Shown here one piece after another: positions 11,741 through 23,900 of a DNA stretch of 64,000 nucleotides. Source of the stretch: Yponomeuta sedellus (lineage: Eukaryota > Arthropoda > Insecta > Lepidoptera > Yponomeutidae); the NCBI GenBank assembly GCA_934045075.1, contig OW203723.1:6545913-6609912 (forward strand). The letters are read 5' to 3'. Numbering within the stretch: position 1 is the stretch's first letter; each line of letters starts with the position of its first letter. Position numbers and translations under genes: made by a program. The notes beneath the pieces are model-generated. The model saw only the letters and a program-made list of their open reading frames with translations, was not told where the DNA came from and did not search any database.

Positions 11741-12101
11741 ATACTATGATTGGCAGTTGAAACAACGTGAAGGTCTCTGTTTTTCTTTCGACAGAAAAGT
11801 CAAATAAAAGTCACGATTGAAAAAAAATTAAAATCAATCGACCACAGACTACAATAGTTTAAACAAGTCTAAAGTTTCCACATTAGAACTAAAATTTTCA
11901 ATTATTTCTATAGGTAGTTAAAACTGTTATATAGTTACGAATCTAAAGATAGGTACTTAGGAATCTACTATCTAAAGATAATTTTACGAAACAGACAAGG
12001 AGTTAAACACAAATGTACATCTGGATACAGGCTTCACCAGTTCTATGACTGCCTGCCTGAATTACAAATAATAATAATAATTTTCTATTAGAAGCGCGAC
12101 T

Positions 12102-12218
12102 ATGCGGCCCACATCAGCGTACCGGGGCGGGACTGCCTCACGTCTGTCGACTGCTGGGTTCGGACCAGCCCCTCCCACGGCCAGCCGGCAGCCCACTGCT
12201 ATGACTGGGTTTTCTGTG
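12102..12218 (+). CDS. IFT74: IFT74 exon 1 (start codon)
   Basis: ATG at 12102 gives MRPTSAYRGGTASRLSTAGF and a Pro/Thr-rich run to donor GTG|gtaaat, phase 0. An acceptor-like ctattag at 12085-12091 suggests that a non-coding 5' exon lies upstream. The low-complexity, basic composition matches the IFT74 N-terminus, which works with the IFT81 CH domain in tubulin binding. Confidence 0.8.
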
Positions 12219-15200
12219 GTAAATATAACTGTTTTACTGGCCTAAGTTCAAGTGCACGAAGGTGTCGATTTAATAATTACGCGCGCACACGAAATAAAAC
12301 TTCAATTGAATTGAAAAAAACGCGTCAATTGAATGAAAAATATCTCATGTTATGGCCATGAAAATGTCATTAACTCCCATGAGTCTTATGATCTTACTAA
12401 GTCATAGCTATAATCTTATGGTGACACCCATTGCGCGTTTTAATCAATTAGGTAACCTACTCAGTCTCAATCAAACATACCTATACAGCTAGGTCCGTCC
12501 TGTAAGTAAATCCATTAACGGATACCTAATACCTACGATCTTTCACGTAAGCTACTATGTTATTGTTTAAGTCTCTTGTAATTCCTGGTTTACTCACAAT
12601 AAATAAATAAAGTATATATATATATATCTAGTATGGCTCTCAAGTCATCAGTAGTCAGTGTACTACATTGCCAACCAAAACACAAAAACCTCTGCCCCCC
12701 AGATAGACCGGCCGATAACACAGCAAGGCATCTCGGGCCTCCGCACCGGCACCGCCCGCGGGTTCCGCACAAGGCAGCTGCAGGACAAGCGGTACTGGGA
12801 GGAGCTGATGCAGGTCAAAGTGCGGGAGATGAAGGCCGAGATAGCGCGGCTCAATGAACAAGCTGACGCGGGCGAGCGGGAGCGCTCAGCGAAGAAACAT
12901 TACGAGAAGCGTGTGAGGGAGCTGGCCCAGGAATTAACGGGTCTGTTTCTTATTCAACTAAAAATATTTTTATGCAAGAAGCTGTCTAACCCAGCAAGCC
13001 ATCTTGGATACGCAACAAGCAGCTGCAGCCCTAGCTGCTTTGGGAGAAGAGTAGGTCTGAGTGTGGAAATAACGCGGCGTGACTAACAAAAGTCGCTGGA
13101 CCTACATTATGAGGTGGCCGGCCTGGAAAAAGACGTATTGCACTCTGGGTTCCCTCAAAGCTTGCCACTTCTTTTTGTCTCCGGCCACATAGAAAAATGT
13201 TGGATGATGGATTTAAGTACCTAGATGTTTTTTGAGGCTCATAATATACATTTCTGTGTATTATGGAATTGGTTTGTTGGATTTAAGAGGTGAAGACAGT
13301 GTTCTAAAAAAAAGTATTGATCCCCACACTTTTAACGTAGGGGAAGACTTTTAACGTAGAATAGATTTATAAAACTCTGCGAAAAAAGAAATTGAATCGT
13401 ACATTCGATGCAGACACTACTTATTTTGCTGTGGTAAATGTGGATCGACAATTTATAGCTAGTGAATTTATATTATAGTTTAATTTATATCGAGTGCATA
13501 AAAATAGCAAACCATGTATTCACGCCCTTGTTTACACCAAATATATACCCCGAGTGTGTACTCAAGGAGACCAATCTATGTCCTTTTCTAGATCTACAAG
13601 GCCGACTTTCTGACTACAACAGTGCTATCCGCATCGCGAGCGGGGAGGCCACCAAGCAGTCTGTGGAGGAACAGACGCGTGAACTGAAGGAGGCCAACAT
13701 GAGGATGCAGGAGGAGGTCGAGCAGCTTTTCCTCGAGAAGCAGAGGAAAGAGATGCAGCTGAGGCAGTTGAGGGAGCAGCTGGATAAGGTAAAAGAAAAA
13801 TTAAGAGGGGATGGACTTATAAAAAAAGGGAATGAAAAAAATAAATTGCAAAAGATACACTGAAAAATAAAGACAGAGAGCCAGGGCGCAAGTAAGGATG
13901 GTTCACCTGGTGATGTAGGAGGAGATCAGGTAGATTTTCCTCAACAAGCAAAGAGGGCAGACGGAGTTGAGCCTGCTGCAGAAACAGCTGCTGATAAAGA
14001 AAGTAAAGGGAAAAGAAGGATCACTGAAGAAAGCTAGACAGAAAGTCATCACCACTCTGTGAAATTAACAGCAGAGTTTTTCGCAAAGGGCCAATTAAAC
14101 TGAACGGTATTACAAATCAATACAAAACAACATTCATTAGGAGAGCCACTCCAATTTTCCACGTTTCAAAAGTTGGTCTCACTAACAGTCGAAGTTGTTT
14201 CTAATAATGAGTGGGATAAATCTCTCAAGTATCACTTTTGAAATATACTTAGTATGCTCAGTTGGGTTATTACTTCCGGTCATGCGCTTGCTTACGCTCA
14301 CGCTCTGGCCTTACAGACTTGCTAAGTAAGTAGGTACCTACTGAAACTAACACTAGCTTGTTATATATTTTGGACAGGAGTGGACAGGATCCGGGTCAAG
14401 AGGATCGATGAAATTATTTATATAGAGTCAATGGATGAAAATTGTACAATTTTCACGTTGTAGGTACCTACTTGATGCGTTGATAAATGGAGCGAAACTT
14501 TTAACTAAGTATAACAATAACTTTGGAACCAGGTGAAACTTTCCTAAGCACTAGAGAATGACTTACTCGAATTTTGGCTGGAAGAGTTTTGCTCTTCATG
14601 GTGTTCTTACGTAAATTTTAAAGCTGTTCTTACGTCGGGCATTTTGTCTCACTCACAAAAAATTTACATTTTTTGGGATTGCAACATATTATCTAGTATT
14701 CGTTTGATCAATGTGGTCTGAGGATTTGATAGATAATGCAATAGCGACCATTCAAAACATATTTGTGTTCTACTCTCGCCAGCAGTCAGAGACGAGCAAC
14801 CGACGACGAGAGCTAAGTCTCTCATCCTGATTAAGCACTTCAAATAAGAGCGCAACCTCTTGAACTAATTCCGGATTTAAGAATATAACAATAATGTCTC
14901 CACCTCCAGGAGCAATCCACAATCTCCAAACTCCTGGCTGACATGACGCCGGAGGAGAAAGACCAGTACAACGATCTCGAGGCCACGGCTGCGGCGCTCA
15001 GAGAGGAGGTGGACGCTGCCAGGACGCAGTTGGACTTCCTCAACAAAGAGAAGACGGAATTTGGCACGGAGATTTCTGGATCGCAGGTTGGTTGTCAGAT
15101 AGGAAATAGGAGATCAGATACTCTTCTTCTTCTTCAGGCTATATTATTTGATCAGATACTCGCTAACAGTGAAATGAAAACTACGAGGGAAACTACGTGT

Positions 15201-18200
15201 CCGAGGTATTTTCGTTAGCATTTAAAAGGGCCAATCTGCGTTGAGCATGATTGCTTCTGCGTACCTACTGATATGCGCATTGCAGTGAAATTATTATGGC
15301 TTAGCTGTGATTATAAGAATAGCCTAATAAAAAGTATTCGAGATTCCTACTTTAGCTACCTACTACTATCTGAGACTTTGTGGATGAAATATTTGTAAAA
15401 GTGATTTTTTTTATTGTTGTTTATGTTATTTTGTATGCATGAAATAAATAAATAAAGTCTTAGAACTGTAAAGAAGACATGAGAGCATTTAAACACTTTT
15501 GGAGTATTCAAACCGGCAATTGATGGTAGGAACTAAGTACTACGATATAATAGTTTCTACCATAAATTGAACCTTATCACTTTAATATAAAGTCCAAAAC
15601 CATGAAAAAAATACTAGGATAGAATTCGTGTTTATTACACTGCCTAACTAGATCTATGACAACATTTTCTTTTAACAACCCCTAACTTTGCTTTTTCAGA
15701 TGAAGGTCCACCTGTTAGAGTTGCACAAGCGTTTGATGGAAGCTGAAGAGAAGAGGGACACGTTGAAGAATGAGATCAACAATCGACTGGATCCGGCCGA
15801 GGAAAGAGAGAACCTGTTATTGCAGGTCGATTCTCCGAATTTTCTGATACAAACTAACTTTCATACTTTTTAAAACCACAAAGCGATCTAGCACAGACGG
15901 TTTAGAGTCGCCACAGAGTACGCCAGGATTAAAGCACGGTTTATACTTAGGAAACATTGATCAATTTGGGTACCTGCTTTGTATTTTTCTAGATAGGCAA
16001 TTTCCAGACATACTTCAATGTATTAAAAATGTCATGTCTTAGTTCCAAGGGGGTACTCAGCAGGTCGTCTTCGTTATCAACCATTGTATGTCCCCACTGC
16101 TGGGGCACGGGTCTCTTCCAGCAAGAAGGTACTCGGCAGGTACTATGTATTTATTTATGTTTCAGGTACGGGAAGACAATGCTGCAATAGCATCTTTGGA
16201 CAGTAACGCAGCAAGTCTGAAGGAACAGTTGAAGAAAGTTCAGGAGTTGATTGAGCAAGCTGAACAAGTTAGTATACACATTATATTTACTCCAAATCAA
16301 CCTACGAAAATTTAAACTATATAACTATTTTCAGGCTTTAGGCCGACGAATCATGAAAGAAACTTAAATCAATTTGTATTCGTTTAATAAATACCTACCT
16401 ACTATTTATCCTACGTAACCCCAGTAGCATTTAAGGCGCTTAGGGGTGCTCAGCGCCCAGACTTTAATCGATTTCCGCCAAAAACGGCTGTTTGTAGCGA
16501 AAATCGATTAAAGTCCCAGGATGATAATACATTCTAGGCTTTGCGTTCCGAAAATAGTTCTCACAGATTAATATTTATGATGTTTAGGTACTTATTGAAG
16601 AAAATATATTAACAGCTAGCAACAGAAATAATAATGGGCATTGTTCTGAAGCGCTCGTGACCTAGTCGAACAGAGTGTCATCGAGATCAATCACTTGATT
16701 TAAACAACAACAAGTGCATTCAGGTGCAGGATGGGTGATGGTCCGGTGACCACCGCTAGTGGCATTTTTCCGAGCACTTCCGTGCTTCGCAAGGCACGGT
16801 AAGCCGTTGGTGCTGGCTGTCATGTAATGGGTGTCATTAGGCCAGGTCAGAGGCCTTATCGGCGGCTTGATAACTTCTAAGGCCCGCCACTGTCTTACAA
16901 TCCTCGACCGACCCGGACTTGGCCCTCGTGGTGGAGGATAGCATAAGCTTCTTGCAATGCAGGCAGGGACCCGTGCCCCAGCAGTGGGGACATACCAAAG
17001 GTTGATATCTTGTACGTTTTAAAACCCAGCAAGTATTTCAGGACTTAGAGGAGGGAAACTCCGAGCGCCACCAAAAGTACCGCGAGCTCAAGAAACGAGA
17101 AGAGACAATGGAAGCCTTCATGTCAACCTACGAGGAGAGCGTCAAAAAGGAGCAGGAGAAAATTGAACAGCTGGAGAAAGATATAGCTTTCGCGTTGGAA
17201 CATAGCAGCTCGAACATAGACCTGGATTTGAGCGAGATAGATTCGTTGAAACTGAGGAACGGTTATGGGAACGGGCTGGATGACAGTAAGAAGACGGTGG
17301 AATCGTTGACTAAGGAGTATGAGAGGTTCCAGTCGAATTTGAGGAAGGTTCGTAACAAATTCTAAGAAATCATTCGAAGATATCAGATATTAAAAGGATT
17401 TTTCTCTGCAATATTTTTTTAAGTAATTCTGATTACATGATGTTGAGAATGGCGCCCGATGTCGAAGTCTATGAAGAAGCAAAGCATTTGTTAGAAAACT
17501 TGTTAAATTACGTAAAAGGAAAAACTAAATCTAATACCTACGTTTTTTAGTCTTATTGCAACAAATTTTTAGCATTTTTCGTGACCTGTAAAATCCGAAA
17601 AATAATATTATTGTTTCTTTGCCTTATTTAAATACAATGTCTCTCCAATCTAACTTTGAGACGATCCCCGTAAAGTACCATTTTCACGTCGGTTCTTTTT
17701 GCAGGCGGAAGCAACCCGCCAACGCCTGGCCACGGAGCTCCAGACATTCCCGGAGAAGACCCGAGCCATGAAGGACGAGCTGAATGTGATCTCGGACCTG
17801 GATAAGCTGCGCGAGGAAGGGGCTGAGCAAAGGAAACAGCTGGAGACCGAACTGAGGCTTCTAAAGGAAAAACTAGCCCCGACCGAGAGCGCTGTGGTTG
17901 AAGCGGCCAGCAAGTTGAAGAAGCTGCAGGTATCAGACACACGCTTGCAAGGGTGTAGAGTCTTGTTGGCATTAAAATTATTTTGCCGTGATCAAAAAAC
18001 TGTGGGGACGCTGCTGCCCACTGGGGGGTGGGCATTAGCGCCCCTTGCAGTACAATTCCAACAAACTGCGATCCCCAACCCGCATGCCCAGAGTGGGGAT
18101 TATGGGCATTACCCCCCAATGATGGCACAACAATGCGCTATGGCGCTCTTTAGGGGAGGGCTTTGTCCAACAGTGGACTAATATAGCCTGAAGAAGAAGA

Positions 18201-19480
18201 CGAAGAAGAACAAAAAAAGCTCGTAGCCCCGGCTGCCTGAGTGATCTTAAACGATCACGAAGGGCGCGTTCAGTGCATGGATCAGTGCACTGGATGAACC
18301 GTCCATGACTAACGCTGGTGGTATTTTTCTGAGCGGTTCCGTGCTTCGCTAGGCACCTTAAGCAGTTGGTGCCGGCTGTCGTCGATTTAAGTCGTCGGTT
18401 AAGCCAAGTTAGAAGACTTAGGGCGGCTTAGAATTTCTGACAGTAAGACCAGCCACTAGTCTTGCATGCCTCCACCAATCCTCTGGTAAATGACGTCAGA
18501 TGTACGATGTATCATCGCAATATATAAAACAAAAGTTACGCGTTTTTACTGTAATAAAATATAAACTCACTGCAATAATTATGGACGTAGCAAAAAGTCA
18601 ATGACACGTGCTAATCTCAAGCGGTCACACATCCAAGTATTGATGTTGCTTAAACTTCGGTGATCGGACCAATATCAGCCTTGAGTGAAATTATAGTGGC
18701 AAAACCTAGATATGTAGGCCTTCTATGTATTTTGTTTTCTGGTGTGAACAATAAAAAGTTAATCTAATCTATAGTGTCTAGGACGAGCCTTACGAAGTTA
18801 TGAGGCTATGATTTCCTTTTTATTCTATTATACTCAGATATAACATGTCAAACATCGATTTGTCCTTCAAACGTATTGGTGAAGTTCCAGTGCGATCCGA
18901 CACTAAATAAAAGCCAAACTACGTTTGTGTGAGAATTGCTGCTTGAGCAATTCCCTATAATGGAATTATATGCATTGAGCGAAACCCTATAATGGAATTA
19001 TAGTCTGGAATTAAAGCCAGTACAACGCATGGTTCTATGTTTTAAAATAATTATAATAAACCCTTTTAATTAAGGAATTTGAAAAGACTAAGTTGGAGTT
19101 GTTTTGGCAATATTTTCTTCAAAATTATCTAGATTTTGAAATGGACACCTACATAGTTTGAATAGTAAGCAGCAGTTTCTGCGCTACTTTGAATAAAACC
19201 TTTTCATTTAATTTCATATATCTTTACACCTGGATTTCTCAATCTACCTCACCTTTTTACTCCGCAGGCCAGTTTGGACGGCAACGAAATGTACGCCAAG
19301 CTAAACAGCTTAGAAGACCAGCTGAGTCAGGTAGAGGCGCGTAAAACGGTTTTAGAAGAGGACATAGCGTCCATCACTTTGAAGGCCGATTACGAACCAA
19401 TAAAGAAGCAAGCTATGGAGGAATTGGCAGCGTTGAACAAAAAGATTATTGAAGATCTGAATAAAGGAAAGTCTTACTAG
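12102..19480 (+). CDS. IFT74: Intraflagellar transport protein 74 (complete gene, nine exons)
   Basis: IFT74 is a core IFT-B1 coiled-coil protein that pairs with IFT81 and carries tubulin and other cargo along ciliary axonemes. In insects it is expected mainly in ciliated sensory neurons and sperm. Exons: 12102-12218, 12703-12940, 13601-13788, 14910-15086, 15700-15825, 16166-16267, 17042-17347, 17705-17929, 19268-19480. All junctions have GT/AG and keep frame, giving 563 aa (human is 600). Identity rests on RPITQQGISGLRTGT (human RPVTQQGLTGMKTG), LSDYN after the first coiled coil, RELKKREETMEAF, and the C-terminal ADYEPIKKQ (human SDYQPIKKN). The N-terminal 39 residues are Arg/Thr/Pro-rich, as in IFT74 orthologues, but shorter than in human. 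The rest is almost entirely coiled coil. The gene is convergent with LRPPRC. Confidence 0.95.
12703..12940 (+). CDS. IFT74: IFT74 exon 2
   Basis: Residues 40-119. It holds the family signature RPITQQGISGLRTGT and the start of the first coiled coil. Acceptor ctgccccccag; donor ACGG|gtctgt, phase 1. Confidence 0.92.
13601..13788 (+). CDS. IFT74: IFT74 exon 3
   Basis: Residues 119-181, beginning (G)RLSDYNSAI, followed by a Glu/Arg/Gln-rich coiled coil. Acceptor ctacaag; donor AAG|gtaaaa. Confidence 0.92.
14910..15086 (+). CDS. IFT74: IFT74 exon 4
   Basis: Residues 182-240, starting EQSTISKLLADMTPEEK; coiled coil. Acceptor ccacctccag; donor TCGCAG|gttggt. Confidence 0.9.
15120..15690. other. 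IFT74 intron 4: small repeat fragments
   Basis: Holds a family-D fragment (about 15122-15150) and AT-rich sequence with 'gaaataaataaataaagtct' at about 15440, resembling a LINE 3' tail. No coding signal. Confidence 0.4.
15700..15825 (+). CDS. IFT74: IFT74 exon 5
   Basis: Residues 241-282, MKVHLLELHKRLMEAEEKRD to EERENLLLQ. Matches the human segment ending with MEEREKLLKQ. Acceptor gctttttcag; donor CAG|gtcgat. Confidence 0.92.
16166..16267 (+). CDS. IFT74: IFT74 exon 6
   Basis: Residues 283-316, VREDNAAIASLDSNAASLKE and on; a short coiled-coil exon. Acceptor tatgtttcag; donor CAA|gttagt. Confidence 0.9.
16432..16600. repeat. Family F repeat in IFT74 intron 6
   Basis: Marks 'ggtgctcagcgcc', 'aatcgatttccgccaaaaac' and its partial inverted partner 'gcgaaaatcgatta'. 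Confidence 0.5.
16699..17009 (+). repeat. SINE with 5S-like head (family C), near full length
   Basis: Starts near 'aacaacaacaagtgcattc', includes 'aggatgggtgatggtccggt', and ends 'gggacataccaaaggttgat'. The end lies about 30 bp before the exon 7 acceptor of IFT74. Confidence 0.7.
17042..17347 (+). CDS. IFT74: IFT74 exon 7
   Basis: Residues 317-418. DLEEGNSERHQKYRELKKRE corresponds to human [20 protein letters not shown], one of the best conserved stretches. Donor AAG|gttcgt. Confidence 0.95.
17705..17929 (+). CDS. IFT74: IFT74 exon 8
   Basis: Residues 419-493; AEATRQRLATELQTFPEKTR onward, coiled coil. Acceptor ctttttgcag; donor CTGCAG|gtatca. A family-D repeat begins about 60 bp after the donor. 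Confidence 0.9.
17990..18215 (-). repeat. Interspersed repeat (family D)
   Basis: Reverse-oriented copy of the family that reads 'ggctatattagtccactgct', 'gggtaatgcccataat', 'gcatgcgggttggggatcg'. Other copies are at 22.7, 25.3 and 60.8 kb. Confidence 0.7.
18285..18482 (+). repeat. Truncated family C SINE
   Basis: Contains 'gtgctggtgg'-like and 'gttggtgccggctgtc' family marks, 'agaatttctgacagtaagac' and 'cctccaccaatcc', then breaks off. Confidence 0.55.
18598..18706 (-). pseudogene. 5S rRNA-like pseudogene
   Basis: Read on the minus strand it carries landmarks of metazoan 5S rRNA in the right order. The plus-strand text 'caagcggtcacacatccaag' is followed by 'ttgatgttgcttaaacttcg' and 'gtgatcgga', the complement of the TCCGATCACCGAAGTTAAGC region and the GATGGGTGACCGCTTG region. 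The stretch that normally links them is shortened by about 10 bp and the ends are diverged, so it is not a working gene. It could also be the head of a 5S-derived SINE. Confidence 0.75.
19268..19480 (+). CDS. IFT74: IFT74 exon 9 (stop)
   Basis: Residues 494-563, ASLDGNEMYAKLNSLEDQLS to KADYEPIKKQ and LNKGKSY, stop TAG at 19478-19480. The C-terminus matches human SDYQPIKKN...YNKTIVDAL. Confidence 0.95.
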   Translation, partial: ASLDGNEMYAKLNSLEDQLSQVEARKTVLEEDIASITLKADYEPIKKQAMEELAALNKKIIEDLNKGKSY

Positions 19481-19770
19481 AAAAGAAGATAGTTAAGGGA
19501 ACTTATCCCTACTATGTGACTCGTTGATGAACGTGAGGTATTGCTTCCGAGTGAACTCAAATTACTCTTTCGAGTTTTTGAATTATATATTAAGTAATTT
19601 GAGTTCACTCGACTCCTTCTACCATCTTTGTCTCTGGAATTGATAACGTGTTTTTTGTCCGTACTGTAAAGTCGATAAATTAGAGACAGTATATATTGTC
19701 AGATCACAGTCGTTTTGTAAGTTATAGGTTATGAAGTTATCTAATAAAAATACTAACGTGAAGTAGCGTT
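19481..19770 (+). other. IFT74: IFT74 3' UTR and polyadenylation signal
   Basis: Follows the TAG. AATAAA at 19743-19748 is the likely signal. A perfect hairpin lies at 19548-19611. Confidence 0.6.
19548..19611 (+). promoter_or_regulatory. Hairpin in the IFT74 3' UTR
   Basis: A 19-bp perfect stem (CGAGTGAACTCAAATTACT with AGTAATTTGAGTTCACTCG) with a loop of about 26 nt. Function unknown; it may be a small foldback insertion or an RNA element. Confidence 0.6.
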
Positions 19771-19779
19771 TAAATTTAA

Positions 19780-20776
19780 TTTTATTTTCTATTAAATAAA
19801 AACATACCTACTATTAATTTAAGAATTAATATCACAGTACATATAAATATATCTACACTTCAGTTACCGCCAAAGTCTGAAAGTTACTTTTTTATTACAA
19901 CTCAATAATATCTAGTCTTTGCAATGGACACCTAGTTTGAATTTTAACGTTCAGTAAGCCCCATTTTCTGCGCTACACTGAATGAAACCTTTTCATCTCA
20001 TTTCATTTAAATAATTGGTTGTGCTATTTCAACGTCTGAATAATCTGTTAATACCAGAGTTCGGATCTGCCATTCCTTAGCGAACCGCTGCACAAAAAGA
20101 GCTTCAAACAGTAGATCTGTACGAGCTAGCAACCTACATCTGTTAGTAGGTCACCCTATCGTTGACATAGCCCTAAGTAATGCTCACTTCACACGGCAAA
20201 TACATTGTAAAGTCAGTCCCAACAATACACGTGGTAGAAACATGTAGAAATAAACGTCTACAAGCTGAACCATCTTTCCATCACCGTCCATCATCTCTAC
20301 TGTGCGGCAGTGCGAGAGGCGCACATGCTCTCTCTGCCCGTACAAGATCAATCTCGTCAAATGTTAATTGTGAAATAGACAACTAAGAATTGAGACTGGT
20401 GATGGCTGACCCCTGTGTTAAGCTCGCGAACGAGTGCTATTCGTTATCGTCGCAGAACTAATGTTTTCCCTACCTTTGTAAGACAACTTATGTTTTGGAG
20501 TTTAAACTTATTGACTTATTGAACGGTATCTTATAATGCGTATAGTCAGCAATTGACGTATAAAAATTATGATGAAAAGCGTTTTTTTCCGCTGCCTTTT
20601 TCTCCACGACCCGAAGGCAGCGGCTTACATTGTACATTGACATTGAGCAAACAGAACGTAAATTCTTTACGTTGAAATATATATTATAATTTTGATCATT
20701 ACTTTGAACTTTCAGATTATGTCGCTAACATCCCAAGCGCACCACGAACATTTTCACAATATCATTCAAACCACTG
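19780..20776. other. Convergent intergenic region
   Basis: Between the 3' ends of IFT74 and LRPPRC. It includes a repeat at 20583-20677 ('ccgctgcctttttctc' with the inverted 'gaaggcagcgg') whose second copy lies at 29290-29395. No canonical AATAAA for LRPPRC was found close to its stop. An AATAAG-type variant reads on the minus strand at about 20510. Confidence 0.35.
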
Positions 20777-20958
20777 TTAGTTGAACAGCTCCTTCTTCTG
20801 TTTACTGTCCAACAAAGCGAAGACTTCGGCGGGAATCTCCTTATTGTTGGCCTTGAACAGGGAACAGAGGTTCTGGACGAACTTCTGCGAGGGAGTGACC
20901 TCAGCCCCTTGCATCTTCTCCCAGAGGGCTGCGGCTTGGACACAGTCATCGTTGCGCT
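20777..20958 (-). CDS. LRPPRC: LRPPRC exon 16 (stop)
   Basis: Residues 1002-1061, RNDDCVQAAALWEKMQGAEV to DSKQKKELFN, TAA at 20779-20777. DDCVQAAALWEKMQ aligns with human GDWQRADAVWNKIQ, and KEIPAEVFALL with QEVPFDVPELW, so the protein stops about where human LRPPRC enters its last quarter. Confidence 0.92.
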
Positions 20959-23900
20959 CTGTAAACGGACAACCCCAAGTTAACCCTTGAGGCGCTTCAT
21001 GGTGCTAACTAGCGTCACCAATGGAAAAAACCATAACTTGTTTTATAATTATAACCTTTTTTTTAATGCACTAACCCGTACTAAGGACAACTTTAAAAAC
21101 CTATTTACAGGCAAAAAAATCCACTCTGTACGTAATACAGAGAGTATTGTAAAGAGGTTCGAAATTTTACTGATGCTGGTGAGTCGCCCATTAGCTCAGT
21201 TGGAAGAGCGCTGACACGGATAGCCAGAGGTCGCGGGTTCGAATCCCGGCATGGGTGGAATTTTTAGCCTCCAAATAGGTTTTTAAAATGTTTTATAATG
21301 TTTCATTCAAAAGAAACATTTACATCACAAATCTTAGCAACGACAACTATTTTTAGAACCTACAGGCATTTTTTTCGTATGTAAACTTATTTTTGTATAT
21401 TTGGTTCGTGTTCTTAACGAAATTTTTTATGGATATTGTGGAACCTAGGTTCAAGAGCCTAGACCTTTAATCGATTTAGGCTAAAACGGCCGTTTTTGGC
21501 AAAACTGCTTTCAAGTCCAGAGAATCTAGATTCTCGGACGCAGGATATTCTTCTCAGTAGGTTCTAATATTAAGATTTATGATGATCACCTTGTCCAAAG
21601 ACGCGGTAGCGCATCTGCTTGCCATGCGAGAGGACTCGGGTTCGATCCGGCTCGGGACAAAAAAAAAAACCAGATCTTGGATGTTTACATGTTTGTGTTG
21701 TCGCTGTTTCTGGTACCCATGGCACAGTGTATCCTAGTGTGGGGCCAGAAGCAATGTATGTGCTAGTATGTAAATGTTACGTTATAAAAGAAGATATGAT
21801 TTCTTTCTTCTATTGATGGCGGTAGTCAGTACTGCGTAGCGCGTTCATATTAATGAATATTTATGCTCATAAAGTTATATAAGTATAAAACGGGTCTAAT
21901 TGCGACTATTTATGACCAGTTCTCACGGCCACTGCAACGTTCCCGAAACCTTGCGATGCTCATACATAGTTATATAGGTATTAAATGGGTCAAATCGCGA
22001 ATATTCATGACCCGTGATCACGGCAACTGCAACGTTGCCGAAACGTCGAGAATTAAGGTAATTATTTATACTATTTTTATTTTTAATGCACTAACCCGTG
22101 CTAAGGACAAATTTAAAAACCTATTTTGAGGCTAAAAATTACACCCATGCCGGGATTCGAACCCGCAACCTCTGGCTATCCGTGCCAGCGCTCTACCAAT
22201 TGAGCCAATGGGCGACTCATCGGCATCAGTGAAATTTCGAACCTCTTTACACTATTCTCTGTATTACGTACAGGCAGCGACACCTGGCTTAAGCAAATTG
22301 CATCACTTACAGCCCCGACTACCTACTTTGCAGTTAGGTTTTACATCGGAACAATATCACTGTACCCACATGATTTATACTATTTTTATTTTTAATGCAC
22401 TAACCCGTGCTAAGGACAAATTTAAAAACCTATTTAGAGTATACTATTTTTATTTTTATTTATAGGTTTTTAAACCTATTTAGAGGCTAAAAATATTTGT
22501 CCTTAGCACGGGTTAGTTGAGAATAGTGTAAAGAGGTTACAGAGAATAGTGTAAAGAGGTTCGAAATTTCACTGATGCCGGTGAGTCGCCCATTGGCTGA
22601 ATTGGTAGAGCACTGGCACGGATAGCCAGAGGTTGCGGGTTTTAGCCTGTAAATAGGTTTTTAAATTAAGGTAATTGTGTTAAATAAATAAATAGTCGCG
22701 ATCAGACAGATCTTCGTCGTCGTCAGGCTATACTAGTCTACTGCTGGGCATAGCCCTCCCCTAAAGTGCGCCACGTTGTGCTACCATTGGGGGGTAATGC
22801 CCATAACCCCACGCTGGGCATGCGGGTTGGAGATCGCAGTTCGGTGGAATTGTACTGCAGGGGGCGCTTCTGCCGGGTTTGTGTCCCTTAATCGCCTTTA
22901 CGAAACCCGCGGGAGTAATTTGGGTTGGTGCTATTCTCTAGGCCGACACCACACAGCACCCTATCACTTATTCTTATCAAAGTGATCTCCTCCAGACAAT
23001 CTCACTTACGATGAACGCTGAGCATCAAATCGTAGATCTCTGTCACGTCCACTCCCCTAAGGCCCGCCACACACTCCACGATCACTTCGAGCGGCCGTAT
23101 CTTCTTCTCGTCCGCGAAGCGTTCGCAGCGTCGCATCAACGCGTCCGGGTGGAATTTCACTTCGGGATCGAGTAACAGTTTGCGAAGAGTCTTCGTGTAG
23201 CCCACTTCGGCCAACGCCGCGATCAGGGTTAGCTGGCGAATGAACTAGGGTTAATTGCAGTATGTGGCGGTAAATTTCTGTCGTAGACAAATGAACTTAC
23301 ACCATGTAAACTATGTGGGTAGGTATAGATCCGTTTTATTTGATTCATACAGTCTATTTATTCTTACTTGTCCAATTTAGTAATCAAGATTCTAACCTTA
23401 AAATTGATATTAGATGCCTAAACAAGACATTTTGTCGCAAATTCATGAACTATCATGAACTATGTTTTTAAAATTGGAAGCGTGTTTTTTTTTTTTTATC
23501 CAGGTTACTTCATTTATGGAAATATGGCAGTTTTGGACTAAAAAGTCACAGTTTACGGGTAGAATCTTGTTTACTAAATTGGACAAGTAAGAATAAACAG
23601 ACTGTAAATATAAACTGATTGGGTTGGTAAGCGCGTCAGTTGCAACAGCTAGACCGATTCAATAGAATTTTTTTATCAGACTTCAAAAAAGGAGGAGGTT
23701 ATAAATTCGACGCGTACAGTCTGTTAGCTTTTAGAGTAAACCTCGGCTACTACCGGATAGAGAATCGGATATATTCGTGTAATAGAAACATCGGAACTAA
23801 TATGACACTTTTACATTTATACAGAGCAGGAAGTAGTATTACACTCGTGTGCTTTCGGGGAAACCGAAGCCTACTCTAGAGCCCGAGGTAAATTATTAAA

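Noticed and set aside
17628..18128. 166-codon minus-strand frame
   Set aside because: Antisense shadow of IFT74 exon 8 plus a family-D repeat.
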